64,000 nucleotides of DNA from NCBI GenBank assembly GCA_023382535.1, contig JAHDWA010000001.1:372001-436000 (forward strand), written 5' to 3'. How positions within the stretch are numbered: position 1 is the stretch's first letter; the number at the start of each line of letters is the position of its first letter. This stretch comes from Anaerolineae bacterium (lineage in GTDB: Bacteria; Chloroflexota; Anaerolineae; 4572-78; J111). The notes below the pieces were generated by a model that worked only from the letters and a program-made list of their open reading frames with translations, had not been told where the DNA came from and did not search any database. The position numbers were made by a program, and so were the translations under genes. Of this stretch, positions 25,967 to 34,440 are shown piece by piece.

Positions 25967-25999
25967 CGGGTCTCCATCAAATCTTCATCGAATCTTCAT
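25967..25999 (+). promoter_or_regulatory. Three 11-nt direct repeats upstream of the response regulator
   Basis: CGGGTCTCCAT, CAAATCTTCAT, CGAATCTTCAT are contiguous and match the triple at 20054-20086 in unit sequence and spacing. A -10-like TAAAAT follows at about 26011. Likely the binding site of the adjacent OmpR-type regulator, giving autoregulation. Confidence 0.6.
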
Positions 26000-26097
26000 A
26001 GCGATGTGGTAAAATAGAAAATAAAGGTAGTGATGCTTAAATCGAGTAAAAGCCTTCAGCTGTGAACGATTGAGGTCCTTTAGGCGGAGAAGATACG

Positions 26098-26802
26098 ATG
26101 GCCGATGCAAAAATACTGGTGGTAGATGATGATAAGAAGACGGTAAACCTGATCCGGCTCTACCTGGAGAAGGACGGCTACCGGGTACTGGTGGCCTATG
26201 ATGGCCAACGGGCGCTGGAGCTGGCCCGCCAGAAGCGGCCGGACCTGATCGTGCTGGACTTGATGCTGCCGCAGGTAGACGGCCTGGACATCTGCCGTAC
26301 GCTTCGCGTTCGCAGTGAATCTAAAGTGCCCATTATCATGCTGACAGCCAGGACCACCGAGGAGGACAAACTGCTAGGCCTGGACCTGGGCGCCGATGAC
26401 TACGTGACCAAACCATTCAGCCCACGGGAGTTGCTGGCCCGTGTCCGGGCTGTGCTGCGGCGAGTAGCTGAAGCCGAAGATAAAGGCCCGTCCCAGCTTC
26501 GTTACAATGATCTGGTCGTGGACTTGGTTCGTCATGAGGTCCGGTTGGGCCAAGCACCGGTCCATCTCACCCCCAGGGAGTTCAAGCTGCTGGAGACGCT
26601 GGCCAGGGCGCCGGGACGGGCCTTTACCCGGCTGGAGCTGCTGGATGCGGTCTTTGGCTTTGATTATGAGGGCCTGGAGCGAACGGTGGATGTCCACGTG
26701 ATGAACCTGCGCAAGAAGATCGAGCCGGAACCCGACCGTCCCCGGTATGTAATCACCGTGCCAGGTGTCGGCTATCGCTTTGGGGGCGGCCATGGGGCGT
26801 AG
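26098..26802 (+). CDS. OmpR-family response regulator, 234 aa
   Basis: Receiver domain residues 5-118: acidic cluster VVDDDKK, phospho-acceptor Asp54 in IVLDLMLPQVDG, conserved Thr in MLTART and Lys in YVTKPFSPREL. Residues 135-232 form a winged-helix DNA-binding domain (LTPREFKLLETLARAPGRAF, ERTVDVHVMNLRKKIEP, ITVPGVGYRF). It is followed by its histidine kinase with an 11-base overlap. The 11-nt direct repeats upstream are the expected kind of target. Confidence 0.95.
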   Translation: MADAKILVVDDDKKTVNLIRLYLEKDGYRVLVAYDGQRALELARQKRPDLIVLDLMLPQVDGLDICRTLRVRSESKVPIIMLTARTTEEDKLLGLDLGADDYVTKPFSPRELLARVRAVLRRVAEAEDKGPSQLRYNDLVVDLVRHEVRLGQAPVHLTPREFKLLETLARAPGRAFTRLELLDAVFGFDYEGLERTVDVHVMNLRKKIEPEPDRPRYVITVPGVGYRFGGGHGA

Positions 26803-28123
26803 CCTGCGCTTCCGGCTGTTGACGACGACCCTCCTCGTGGTCATCGTGGCGGTGAGTGTTACGGCTTTATTTGCCAGCGGGACGACGGCCAGGGAATTCC
26901 ATCGCTACCTCCTGCTGGGCAATGCCGGACAGGCGCAGCATTTTAGCCTGCTCCTGGCCAGCGCTTACGGCGAGGCTCAGGCCTGGGAAGATATCCAGCC
27001 GCTAGTCGAGCAACTTGGACATGTTAGTGGCAATCAGGTGGTTTTGGCCGATGCCAGCGGCAGGGTGGTGGCTGACTCGGATCGAGAGCTGGTCGGTCAG
27101 GCCGTGGGAGCCGACTGGCCGGCGCCATCGGGCAGTGTCGTCGTGGCCGACGTGCCGGTGGCCGCGCTGTACCTCAACCCCCTGGCCGGACCTTCTCCCC
27201 TCGATCATAGTTTCCTGGCCGCGGTTAATCATTTCGTCCTGATCGGCGCGTTGATGGCCGGGGCCATCGCGGGGCTGGTGACGCTGGTCCTGTCGCATCG
27301 TATCGTTCGCCCCATTGAACTGTTGACCGCCGCCGCCCGGCGGATGGAAAGGGGCGATCTGACGGGGCGGGTCAGTGTCAGGTCAGACGACGAGATTGGC
27401 CAGTTGGCCTCCGCCTTCAACGCCATGGCCGACGGCCTGGCCCGGCTGGAGCAGTTGCGCCGGCAGATGGTGGGTGACGTGGCCCACGAACTGCGGACAC
27501 CCTTGACCAACATCCGGGGCTACCTTGAAGCAGCGCGGGATGGGCTGGTCAGGCCCGATCCGGCCCTGGTGGATAACCTGTACGAAGAGGCGATGTTGCT
27601 GAACCGGCTCGTAGACGACTTGCAAGAACTGGCCCTGGCCGAGGCTGGGCAACTGCACCTGGAGTGCCGCCCAGTGGATGTAGGCGAGGTGGCCCGAACG
27701 GCCACTCAGGCGATTCGCCCCCAGGCTGAAGCGGCCGGCTTGGAACTGTCGCTCGATCTACCGTCTGACCTGCCACCTGTTGTGGTTGACCCGCACCGAA
27801 TAGGGCAGGTGTTGCGCAACTTGCTCAACAATGCCCTGGAGTTCACGCCGCCTGGGGGGCAGATCACTCTGACGGCCCGGCTGGATGGGAGTTGGGTCTG
27901 CCTGGAGGTGGGCGACAGCGGGCCGGGTATAACCTCGGAGCAACTGCCGTTTGTCTTCGAGCGTTTCTACCGGGCCGACCCCTCTCGGGCGCGGGCCACT
28001 GGCGGAGCCGGATTGGGTTTAGCGATTGTCAAACAACTGGTCGAAGCGCATGGCGGGCGTGTTTGGGTTAAAAGCACGCCGGGGACCGGCGCCTGGTTCG
28101 GTTTTACGTTGCCGGTAGCCTGA
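26792..28123 (+). CDS. Membrane sensor histidine kinase, 443 aa
   Basis: Two membrane helices (LLTTTLLVVIVAVSVTALFA near the start; FVLIGALMAGAIAGLVTLVL at about 150) enclose a sensor domain of about 110 residues. A HAMP domain (RIVRPIELLTAAARRMERGD), the HisKA motif with phospho-His (VAHELRTPLTNIRGYLE), and HATPase boxes (LRNLLNNALEFTPPGG; VGDSGPGI; GGAGLGLAIVKQLVEAHGG) follow. ATG 26792 overlaps the end of the regulator gene and is preferred to an earlier start at 26765. The signal is unknown; the sensor lacks an obvious metal or PAS motif. Confidence 0.94.
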   Translation: MGRSLRFRLLTTTLLVVIVAVSVTALFASGTTAREFHRYLLLGNAGQAQHFSLLLASAYGEAQAWEDIQPLVEQLGHVSGNQVVLADASGRVVADSDRELVGQAVGADWPAPSGSVVVADVPVAALYLNPLAGPSPLDHSFLAAVNHFVLIGALMAGAIAGLVTLVLSHRIVRPIELLTAAARRMERGDLTGRVSVRSDDEIGQLASAFNAMADGLARLEQLRRQMVGDVAHELRTPLTNIRGYLEAARDGLVRPDPALVDNLYEEAMLLNRLVDDLQELALAEAGQLHLECRPVDVGEVARTATQAIRPQAEAAGLELSLDLPSDLPPVVVDPHRIGQVLRNLLNNALEFTPPGGQITLTARLDGSWVCLEVGDSGPGITSEQLPFVFERFYRADPSRARATGGAGLGLAIVKQLVEAHGGRVWVKSTPGTGAWFGFTLPVA

Positions 28124-28147
28124 TCATCACCCTAACTTCTTATCGTT

Positions 28148-28231
28148 ACGGTTCTGGCCGTGATTGCCAGTTGGTTCCTGGCCCAAAAGACCACCCAGAC
28201 CCGTGTGCGCGAGAGTTTGGCTTACGTCTAA
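28148..28231 (+). pseudogene. 3' remnant of an FtsX-type permease gene
   Basis: The 27 codons before a TAA at 28229-28231 read TVLAVIASWFLAQK then TRVRESLAYV, the typical end of a MacB/FtsX permease (compare SVREALAYN at 24593). Nothing upstream continues the frame; the histidine-kinase gene ends 24 bases earlier. A permease gene was deleted from this spot, leaving its tail. Confidence 0.7.
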
Positions 28232-28422
28232 GGGTGCCATTCGACATCTGACAGATTGTTCATTGCTGGCAATCGCGCAGTTCAGCTCACTTACAATTCT
28301 GTGATAAAATCAAGGATATTTACGTGCCTAAGTTCGGGGTTGGGCCGCAGCCCACATGGACTTCACAGCCCCATATCACGCAGTGCTTGACGCCCTGCAT
28401 ATCCTTATGGAGGTAACATATA

Positions 28423-28959
28423 ATGACCGAGAACACACCCGTGACTAACCCCAAGCAAAGCCTCTTGTTGGTTGCAAGTAGCAGCGTTCTCCTTGCTGTC
28501 CTTGGAACCTTCGGTGTGCTCTTTTGGGCAGGCTGGCTCACCCCACCACCCGCCAACCAACAAGCCATGGTTCACGATATGGGTCCCCAGGTAATGCCCT
28601 TTGATTTGAGCCAAACCACCCACATTTTCGAGATGACGGAAAGTGGCGGTATCCAGCAGGTCATTGCCAAAAACCCAGGTGACAACGCGCAGATTAGCCT
28701 CATCCAACAACATCCCCAACACGAAGCCATGCGATTTAGCGCCGGCGACTTTTCCGATCCAAGCTCACTGCACGGCGGTGATATGCCGGGTGTAAAGGAG
28801 CTTGCCAGAGGCGCAGCACAGCTAAAAATAGAATACATGGCCCTGCCCAATGGGGCACAGATTACTTTCACCACCCAGGATTTACAGATCATCACGGCCA
28901 TCCATCGCTGGTTTGGAGCACAACTGTCAGATCACGGATCAGATGCCATGTATCGATAG
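28423..28959 (+). CDS. Conserved protein of unknown function with one membrane helix, 178 aa
   Basis: One N-terminal helix (LLLVASSSVLLAVLGTFGVLF) then an exported domain with MPFDLSQTTHIFEMTESGGI, HEAMRFSAGDFSDPSSLHGG, DMPGVKELARGAAQL and ITAIHRWFGAQLSDHG. Proteins with this domain are widespread and often mislabelled aspartate carbamoyltransferase; they show none of that enzyme's motifs. Several conserved His residues hint at metal binding. ATG 28423 has TGGAGGTAACA before it. A convergent TolB-like gene follows after an unremarkable 237-base gap. Confidence 0.8.
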   Translation: MTENTPVTNPKQSLLLVASSSVLLAVLGTFGVLFWAGWLTPPPANQQAMVHDMGPQVMPFDLSQTTHIFEMTESGGIQQVIAKNPGDNAQISLIQQHPQHEAMRFSAGDFSDPSSLHGGDMPGVKELARGAAQLKIEYMALPNGAQITFTTQDLQIITAIHRWFGAQLSDHGSDAMYR

Positions 28960-29196
28960 AACGCGTGGACATATGGACGACGGTGTTCTGAAGCGTCTCT
29001 GCCTTCATAGCAAGTTGCCGCCCACCCACTCCATGGAGGCGATTGCCTTTCGCACCCGAAAATGAAGTCATTATACCAGCGGGCGATCTCTCATCGAAGC
29101 TGATGATTGCCTGTCCCGACGGCGAATGAACTCGAGACCGTTGGGCCGGGTATAAAGGCTTGGTTGTGTCCAGGCGCTCGTGACTTAATAGGCTGG

Positions 29197-30867
29197 CTAC
29201 CTGGCCCGGGGGACACCGGCGTCAACCCGGTTCTTACGCCAGCTTAACACCCGTTCGTCCGCAAAATCGTACCGAATCGGCAATTGGTCATTCACCGCCT
29301 CGGAAAACATGGGACGTTGGTTAGAGCCATCGGCGCTCATCACCCAAATTTCCCAGCGGCCGGTGCGGTCGGTCAGGAAGGCAATCTGAGAGCCGTCGGG
29401 CGACCAGGCCGGAGAGACGTTGTTCCACGGCTTCGGATTGTCCGGCATGGCCGTCACCCACAGCGGGGTCTGGGTCAGGCGTACGCGGCCGCTGCCGTCG
29501 CCGTTCAGCCGGTCAATATCATAGCCGCCGTCGTGCTTGAAGGTTACGGCCAGGTAGCGGCCATCCGGCGAGAAAACCGGGGAACCGTCACCCACCTTGT
29601 CAGTCAAGCGGCGGCGGGATTTACTATTGACATCAACTTCCACCAGCCCCAGGCCGCCGTCAGAGATGATGCGCCAGGATTGGGCCGGATCCCAGGCCGG
29701 GCGGAAGGCGTACGTGCCGCCGTCCAAGTCTTCAAAGCGACCATCGGCCACATTGACCACCCGCAGACTCCAGTGGGGATCGGGTGGGAGGGTGTATTTC
29801 AACGTGGGAATACGCCCATCTACATGAACTCTGACCCCACCGGCATTGAGGGGGACCCGTGGGTTAGGGTCTTGGGTCAAATCAACCCTGACCAGCTTTT
29901 CCTCCAACCGGCCGCCCTGTTGGAAATTGAGCACAATCCGCGAGCCGTCTGGCGACCAATCCGGCCCTTTGGCCTGCCTGGTGAAATCCAGGATAGACCG
30001 CTCGTTGGCGCCGTCAATATTGATCAGCCATAGCGAGCCAGTCTCGCCCTGCCAGCGGGTGAAAGCCACGGTTTGCCCATCAGGGGACAGAACCGGATCA
30101 ATACCGCTGGTCAAGCGGCGCAGACCACTGCCGTCGGTGTTAATGACCATAATATCCCCACCGCTGGCCAGTTGAAAGACCAGTTTGCCACTGCCGGCGT
30201 TGGTTGAGACACTGCTTAATTGACCCTGGGGAGCTGTCTCCGTCGCGGGAGAAGCCGGGGCAATGGGGGCAGCCGCCAGGGGCGCGTCAGCCAACGACCC
30301 GTCAACGACGGCCAGGTAAGTTAGGGCGACCCAGCCCTGCCTCCCATTGGCTGTTTTTACCAGCACCCAATCGCGGTTTTGATTGAGGCCCAGCACCGTC
30401 ACCTCGTCAGCTTGCGCCAAAACGGCGAGACGTTCATAGGCCGCGCCCGGCCCCTGTCGCACATTCAGACCGGCGCTCTCCACCCGCGCCCTGACGACCG
30501 CCGGCGAGCTAGCGCCGGCCGGGTTGGCGATGGGCGAGGCCGAAACGGTCAGGGCAGCGGGTTGGGCAGCGTCTGATGGCAGACCGGCAGCATCGCTCGG
30601 CTCTACCCTGACCGGCTCCAGACCTGCTGGGGCGGCTGCCTCGCCGCTGGGCGCTGTCGCCGTCGGCAGAGTAAACTTGGGGAAGGGGGTGGGCAAGGGC
30701 GCAGGTGTTGCCGGCGGAGGCGTCGGCCAGGGGACAGAGTTGAGGAGCGGTAAATCTTCTCCCTCCCCGGCGGACTCATCGGCCGCGCCGCCAGTCCCCG
30801 CCAGATAGCCAGTCAAGGCAATTGCCAGGCTGAACACTATGGTTAAAGTCAATAATAGCTTTTTCAT
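29197..30867 (-). CDS. SH3b plus TolB-type beta-propeller exported protein, 556 aa
   Basis: A signal peptide (LLLTLTIVFSLAIALTGYLA) is followed by a Pro/Ala-rich linker, an SH3b domain at about 125-185 (VESAGLNVRQGPGAAYERLA), and a TolB/WD40-like propeller from about 225 to the end, with repeats such as VLSPDGQTVAFTRWQG, DWSPDGSRIVLNF and AWSPDGSQIAFLTDRTG. It is the intact paralogue of the interrupted gene at 1577-5460. It lies 102 bases downstream of the RND pump, just as its paralogue follows MacB and DUF5666, so the family appears tied to efflux operons. SH3b domains usually bind peptidoglycan; the propeller probably binds a protein partner. Unlike the paralogue it has no lipobox. Confidence 0.88.
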   Translation of the reverse strand: MKKLLLTLTIVFSLAIALTGYLAGTGGAADESAGEGEDLPLLNSVPWPTPPPATPAPLPTPFPKFTLPTATAPSGEAAAPAGLEPVRVEPSDAAGLPSDAAQPAALTVSASPIANPAGASSPAVVRARVESAGLNVRQGPGAAYERLAVLAQADEVTVLGLNQNRDWVLVKTANGRQGWVALTYLAVVDGSLADAPLAAAPIAPASPATETAPQGQLSSVSTNAGSGKLVFQLASGGDIMVINTDGSGLRRLTSGIDPVLSPDGQTVAFTRWQGETGSLWLINIDGANERSILDFTRQAKGPDWSPDGSRIVLNFQQGGRLEEKLVRVDLTQDPNPRVPLNAGGVRVHVDGRIPTLKYTLPPDPHWSLRVVNVADGRFEDLDGGTYAFRPAWDPAQSWRIISDGGLGLVEVDVNSKSRRRLTDKVGDGSPVFSPDGRYLAVTFKHDGGYDIDRLNGDGSGRVRLTQTPLWVTAMPDNPKPWNNVSPAWSPDGSQIAFLTDRTGRWEIWVMSADGSNQRPMFSEAVNDQLPIRYDFADERVLSWRKNRVDAGVPRAR

Positions 30868-30933
30868 AGGAATATCCTCTTTCTTTCAAGTCGGTCAGTG
30901 GAACAGACTTTCCACGCTTCGCGTGTCCAGGCA

Positions 30934-30950
30934 GGTTAGAAAGCCTGCTC
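30934..30950 (+). repeat. 17-bp repeat also present at 12693-12709
   Basis: GGTTAGAAAGCCTGCTC is identical at both sites. Here it lies within the 102-base gap between the RND and TolB-like genes and is flanked by a short inverted form (GCAGG before it, CCTGC inside). It is a small dispersed intergenic element. Confidence 0.6.
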
Positions 30951-30969
30951 CACCAGTTATTTTCCCACC

Positions 30970-33900
30970 TCAACTTACCCCAGGCTCGGCTTGCGGCGCG
31001 GGCGGTTTGAGTGAGGCGGCCAGGCCAGGTTGGGGCGCTTCGCCTTCCGACACGGTGTACTCTCGCTTGGCCGCGCCAAAGATACGGCGTAGCGTGGCGG
31101 AGACCAGGCCGCCACCCCAATCCAGGAAGTTGTAAACCACCGGCACCAGGATCAGGGTTAGCAAGGTGGAGGAGATATTGCCGCCGACCACGGCTGCCGC
31201 CAGCGGTGCTCGCACCTCTGAGCCGGCGCCCTGGCCGAACAACAGCGGTAATAACGCAAAGACGATGGCGGCGGTGGTCATCAGGATGGGGCGCAGGCGC
31301 AGCCGGCCCGCTTCAACCAAGGCGGCCTTGCGGCTGTAACCCTGTTCCTGGCGCAGGATGTTGGTGAAGTCAACCAGCAGGATAGCGTTTTTGGTCACCA
31401 CGCCGGCCAGCAGGATGATGCCCAGGATGGAAATCATGTTCAGGGTGTTGCCGGTCAGCCACAGCCCGCCAAAAGCGCCGACCAGCGTGACCGGCAGGCT
31501 GAACATGATGGCTAACGGATGCAGCCAGCTTTGGTACAACGCGACCAGGAGCATGTAGATGAGCACAATGGACAGGGCCAGGGCCGCACCCATCTGGGCG
31601 AAAGAGTCGCGCTGCCGCTCGGTGGTGCCGACAAAGTCATACCCATATCCGGCCGGGAAATCAACCTGCTTTTTGATAGCGGCTTCAATATCGTTGGCCA
31701 CATCGGCGGCCCCGCGCCCGGCGGCGTCGGCCTTGATTTTCAGGGTGCGCTCGCGGTCGGTGCGGGTGATGCGGGCCGGCGCCTGGGTGTACTCGACGTC
31801 GGCCACCTGGTCCAGCCTGACCGGCTGCCCCCGGACGTAGCCCAGCGGCAGTTGCAGCAGTTGGTCCAGGTCGTTGCGGACGGACCCGTCCGTGCGTAAG
31901 GTGATGTCAATTTCATCCTGGCCTTCGGGTTGGTACTTACCCGCCTGGCTGCCGTTCACGGCCGTGCGCAGCGTCCCGGCAATTTGTCGGGGCGAGAGGC
32001 CCAGGTGCAGGGCGTGGGTGCGGTCAATCACCAGCCGGGTTTCAGGGGAACGAGCGGCGTCGCTGTTGATGACGTCAACCGCGCCAGGGGTCGTCCGCAT
32101 GAGGGCGGCTATCCGGTTGGCCAGGTCAATCAGGACGTTCTGGTCCGGCCCGTAAACCTGAAGCTCGATCTGGCTGGCGCTGTTGCCCAGCAGCGAGGTG
32201 CGGGTCAAGTAGATGGTCGCCTCCGGCACCTCTTTCAGCAGCGGGCGCAGGCTGTTGATGATTTCGGTGGCGCTGCGCTCGCGCCTGGCCTTATCCACCA
32301 GGCGCACGGTGAGGAGGGCCAGATTGGGGCTGGAACTGGCCCCGGTCTGCAGATTGCTGGCCCCGGAGCCAACGTTGGTCAAAATCGCCACCGTTTCGGG
32401 CACGTTAGCGCGAATGATCTGCTCGACCTGGCGAGCCGCCTGGTCGGTAGCCTCCAGGTTGGTCCCGGCCGGCATCTCGATGTTGATCAGGAACTGCCCA
32501 TCATCCTCGAACGGCAGGAACTCACTGCCGACCACCCCACTGACCACCAGGTAAATCCCGGCGGCCAGGGCAGCCACGGCGATGAGCACGGCCAGCGATT
32601 GGGTCAAGGCGTTGGTCAGCACCCAGCGCAAGACGGCGGCGTATTGGTTGGCCAGGGCGTCAAAACTGGCTTCCCAGCGGCGAATGAACCCGTTCCAGAG
32701 CCAGGTGATCGGGCGCAGGAGGCTGTCCGCCCCTTTGCGCCAACCCGTAGGCGGCGTTTCTGGCTCACTTTCATCTTTCAGCCAGCGCGAGGCCAGCAGT
32801 GGAGTGAGGGTAAAGGAGACGAACAGGGACAGGAGCGTGGCCGTGGCGATGGTGATGCCGTAGGAGCGGAAAAACTGGCCGACCAGGCCGGAGGTGAAGG
32901 CCACGGGCAGGTAGACCACCACGTCCACCAGGGTGATGGTAATAGCCGCCAGGCCAATCTCGGCGCGGCCGTCGAGAGCCGCCTGCCAGGGATTCTTGCC
33001 CTGCTTCAGGTGGCGCTCGATATTTTCGAGCACCACGATAGAGTCATCCACCAGAATACCGATGACCAGGGTCAGGGCCATCAGGGTCAGCGTGTTCAGG
33101 CTGAAGCCCAGCGCCCACATCACCAGGAAGGTGGAGATGATCGAGGTCGGAATGGCCAGGAGCACGATGAAGGTGCTGCGAATGGTGTGCAGGAAGAGCA
33201 GCATGACCAGGCCGGTAATCAGAATGGCCAGGGTCAAATCTTCTTCCACCGCAGCCACCGACTCGCGGGTGAAAGTAGAGTTATCAATGACGACGGTCAT
33301 TTTGGCCCCGGCCGGCAGCCTGGCGTTGAGTTCGGCCACGGCCTGGCGCACCTCGTCGGCCACCTGGATGGTGTTGGCGTCGCTGGTTTTGACGATGGTG
33401 ATATTGACCGCATCCAGGCCGTTGTAGCGCACGATTTTGCTTTTATCGGCCAAACCTTCTTGCACCGAAGCCACGTTGCGCAGGTAAACCAGTCCCCGGC
33501 TGCCGCCGGTGGCGCCGGTCAGGCTGCCGCTGACGATGGTGTCTTCAATTTCCTGAAGATTGCTAAATTCACCGACCGAGCGAACCGAACTTTTCTGGCG
33601 GCCCGCCTCTATCGAGCCGACCGGGAAGGTCACGTTGTCCAGGGTCAGCGCCTGCCGCACCGATTCCAGGGGCAGGCCAAAGGCCGATAACCGGGCCGGG
33701 TTGGCGTAAACCTGGATTTCCCGGTCGCGCCCGCCGGAGACGTTGACCGAAGCGACCCCCGGCACAGTTTGCAGAGCCGGTTTAATATCGTTGTCGGCGA
33801 TTTCGAAGAGGGCGTCCTGCCCCTGCGGCCCGCTCAGGGCAATCTGCATGATCGGCGTGGCGTTGATGTCGGCTTTGATAATACTCAGTTCCTCGGCGTC

Positions 33901-34263
33901 GTCGGGCAACTGGCTGCGGATGGTCGCCACCTGGCGTTCCACGTCAATGGCGGCCTGGTTGCCGTCGGTACCCTCGACAAAAGCTAAGACCACCACGCCA
34001 TAGCCCTCGTTGGCTTGAGCGGTGATGCGGTCAATGCCGGAGATGCCGGCCACCGCGTCTTCAATCGGTTTGACCACCAGGTCTTCCACATCTTCCGGCG
34101 AAGCGCCGGGGAAGACGGTCACCACCGTCACATAGGGCAGGTCAATCTTGGGGAAGCGGTCTACTTGCAGCAGAGTAAAAGAGCGGTAGCCAATGACCAC
34201 CAGCCCCAGGATAATCATGAGCATCGTTAGCGGCCGGCGAATGGCCAATTTTGTCAGTCCCAT
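30970..34263 (-). CDS. RND-family efflux pump permease (AcrB/HAE1-like), 1097 aa
   Basis: The full RND layout is visible: an N-terminal helix (PLTMLMIILGLVVIGYRSFT), first large periplasmic loop, helices with ITGLVMLLFLHTIRSTFIVL, the relay Asp pair in VIGILVDDSIVVLENIERHL, a second half beginning LAVLIAVAALAAGIYLVVSG, second periplasmic loop, and final helices with GIILLAGVVTKNAILLVDFT. The DD in helix 4 indicates proton coupling, and the ALNTLTLMAL motif fits the hydrophobe/amphiphile group rather than the metal (CusA) group, though the motif copy upstream of its adaptor links it to metal genes. The adaptor gene lies upstream (34441-35883). It is slightly longer than E. coli AcrB, with a C-terminal tail rich in Ala/Pro. 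Confidence 0.93.
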   Translation of the reverse strand: MGLTKLAIRRPLTMLMIILGLVVIGYRSFTLLQVDRFPKIDLPYVTVVTVFPGASPEDVEDLVVKPIEDAVAGISGIDRITAQANEGYGVVVLAFVEGTDGNQAAIDVERQVATIRSQLPDDAEELSIIKADINATPIMQIALSGPQGQDALFEIADNDIKPALQTVPGVASVNVSGGRDREIQVYANPARLSAFGLPLESVRQALTLDNVTFPVGSIEAGRQKSSVRSVGEFSNLQEIEDTIVSGSLTGATGGSRGLVYLRNVASVQEGLADKSKIVRYNGLDAVNITIVKTSDANTIQVADEVRQAVAELNARLPAGAKMTVVIDNSTFTRESVAAVEEDLTLAILITGLVMLLFLHTIRSTFIVLLAIPTSIISTFLVMWALGFSLNTLTLMALTLVIGILVDDSIVVLENIERHLKQGKNPWQAALDGRAEIGLAAITITLVDVVVYLPVAFTSGLVGQFFRSYGITIATATLLSLFVSFTLTPLLASRWLKDESEPETPPTGWRKGADSLLRPITWLWNGFIRRWEASFDALANQYAAVLRWVLTNALTQSLAVLIAVAALAAGIYLVVSGVVGSEFLPFEDDGQFLINIEMPAGTNLEATDQAARQVEQIIRANVPETVAILTNVGSGASNLQTGASSSPNLALLTVRLVDKARRERSATEIINSLRPLLKEVPEATIYLTRTSLLGNSASQIELQVYGPDQNVLIDLANRIAALMRTTPGAVDVINSDAARSPETRLVIDRTHALHLGLSPRQIAGTLRTAVNGSQAGKYQPEGQDEIDITLRTDGSVRNDLDQLLQLPLGYVRGQPVRLDQVADVEYTQAPARITRTDRERTLKIKADAAGRGAADVANDIEAAIKKQVDFPAGYGYDFVGTTERQRDSFAQMGAALALSIVLIYMLLVALYQSWLHPLAIMFSLPVTLVGAFGGLWLTGNTLNMISILGIILLAGVVTKNAILLVDFTNILRQEQGYSRKAALVEAGRLRLRPILMTTAAIVFALLPLLFGQGAGSEVRAPLAAAVVGGNISSTLLTLILVPVVYNFLDWGGGLVSATLRRIFGAAKREYTVSEGEAPQPGLAASLKPPAPQAEPGVS

Positions 34264-34440
34264 TGTCAGTCCTTCTTTCTGTATGATAGTTATGTATGAC
34301 GTGGTGCGTGGTGCGTGTTCCGTTAGTGATTGTCAAAGAATAAGTTCCCTCAAGTTCCTACGAGTTCCCAGGGAACTAAGGGAACTTGTAGGAACTCAAA
34401 TTAATTTACGCACCACGCACCACGTTTCACGTTTCACGTT
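34264..34440. repeat. Intergenic nested inverted repeat
   Basis: ACGTGGTGCGTGGTGCGT (34299-34316) and ACGCACCACGCACCACGT (34408-34425) are perfect 18-bp complements. Between them GTTCC/GGAAC units form an imperfect inner hairpin (34343-34396). ACGTTTC units follow the right arm (34421-34440). A cruciform or long hairpin between adaptor and pump genes; non-coding. Confidence 0.75.

Noticed and set aside
31930..33690. 586-codon plus-strand open frame
   Set aside because: It is the antisense shadow of the RND pump gene; its product is rich in Gly, Gln, His and Arg with no domain, as expected from a complementary GC-rich frame.
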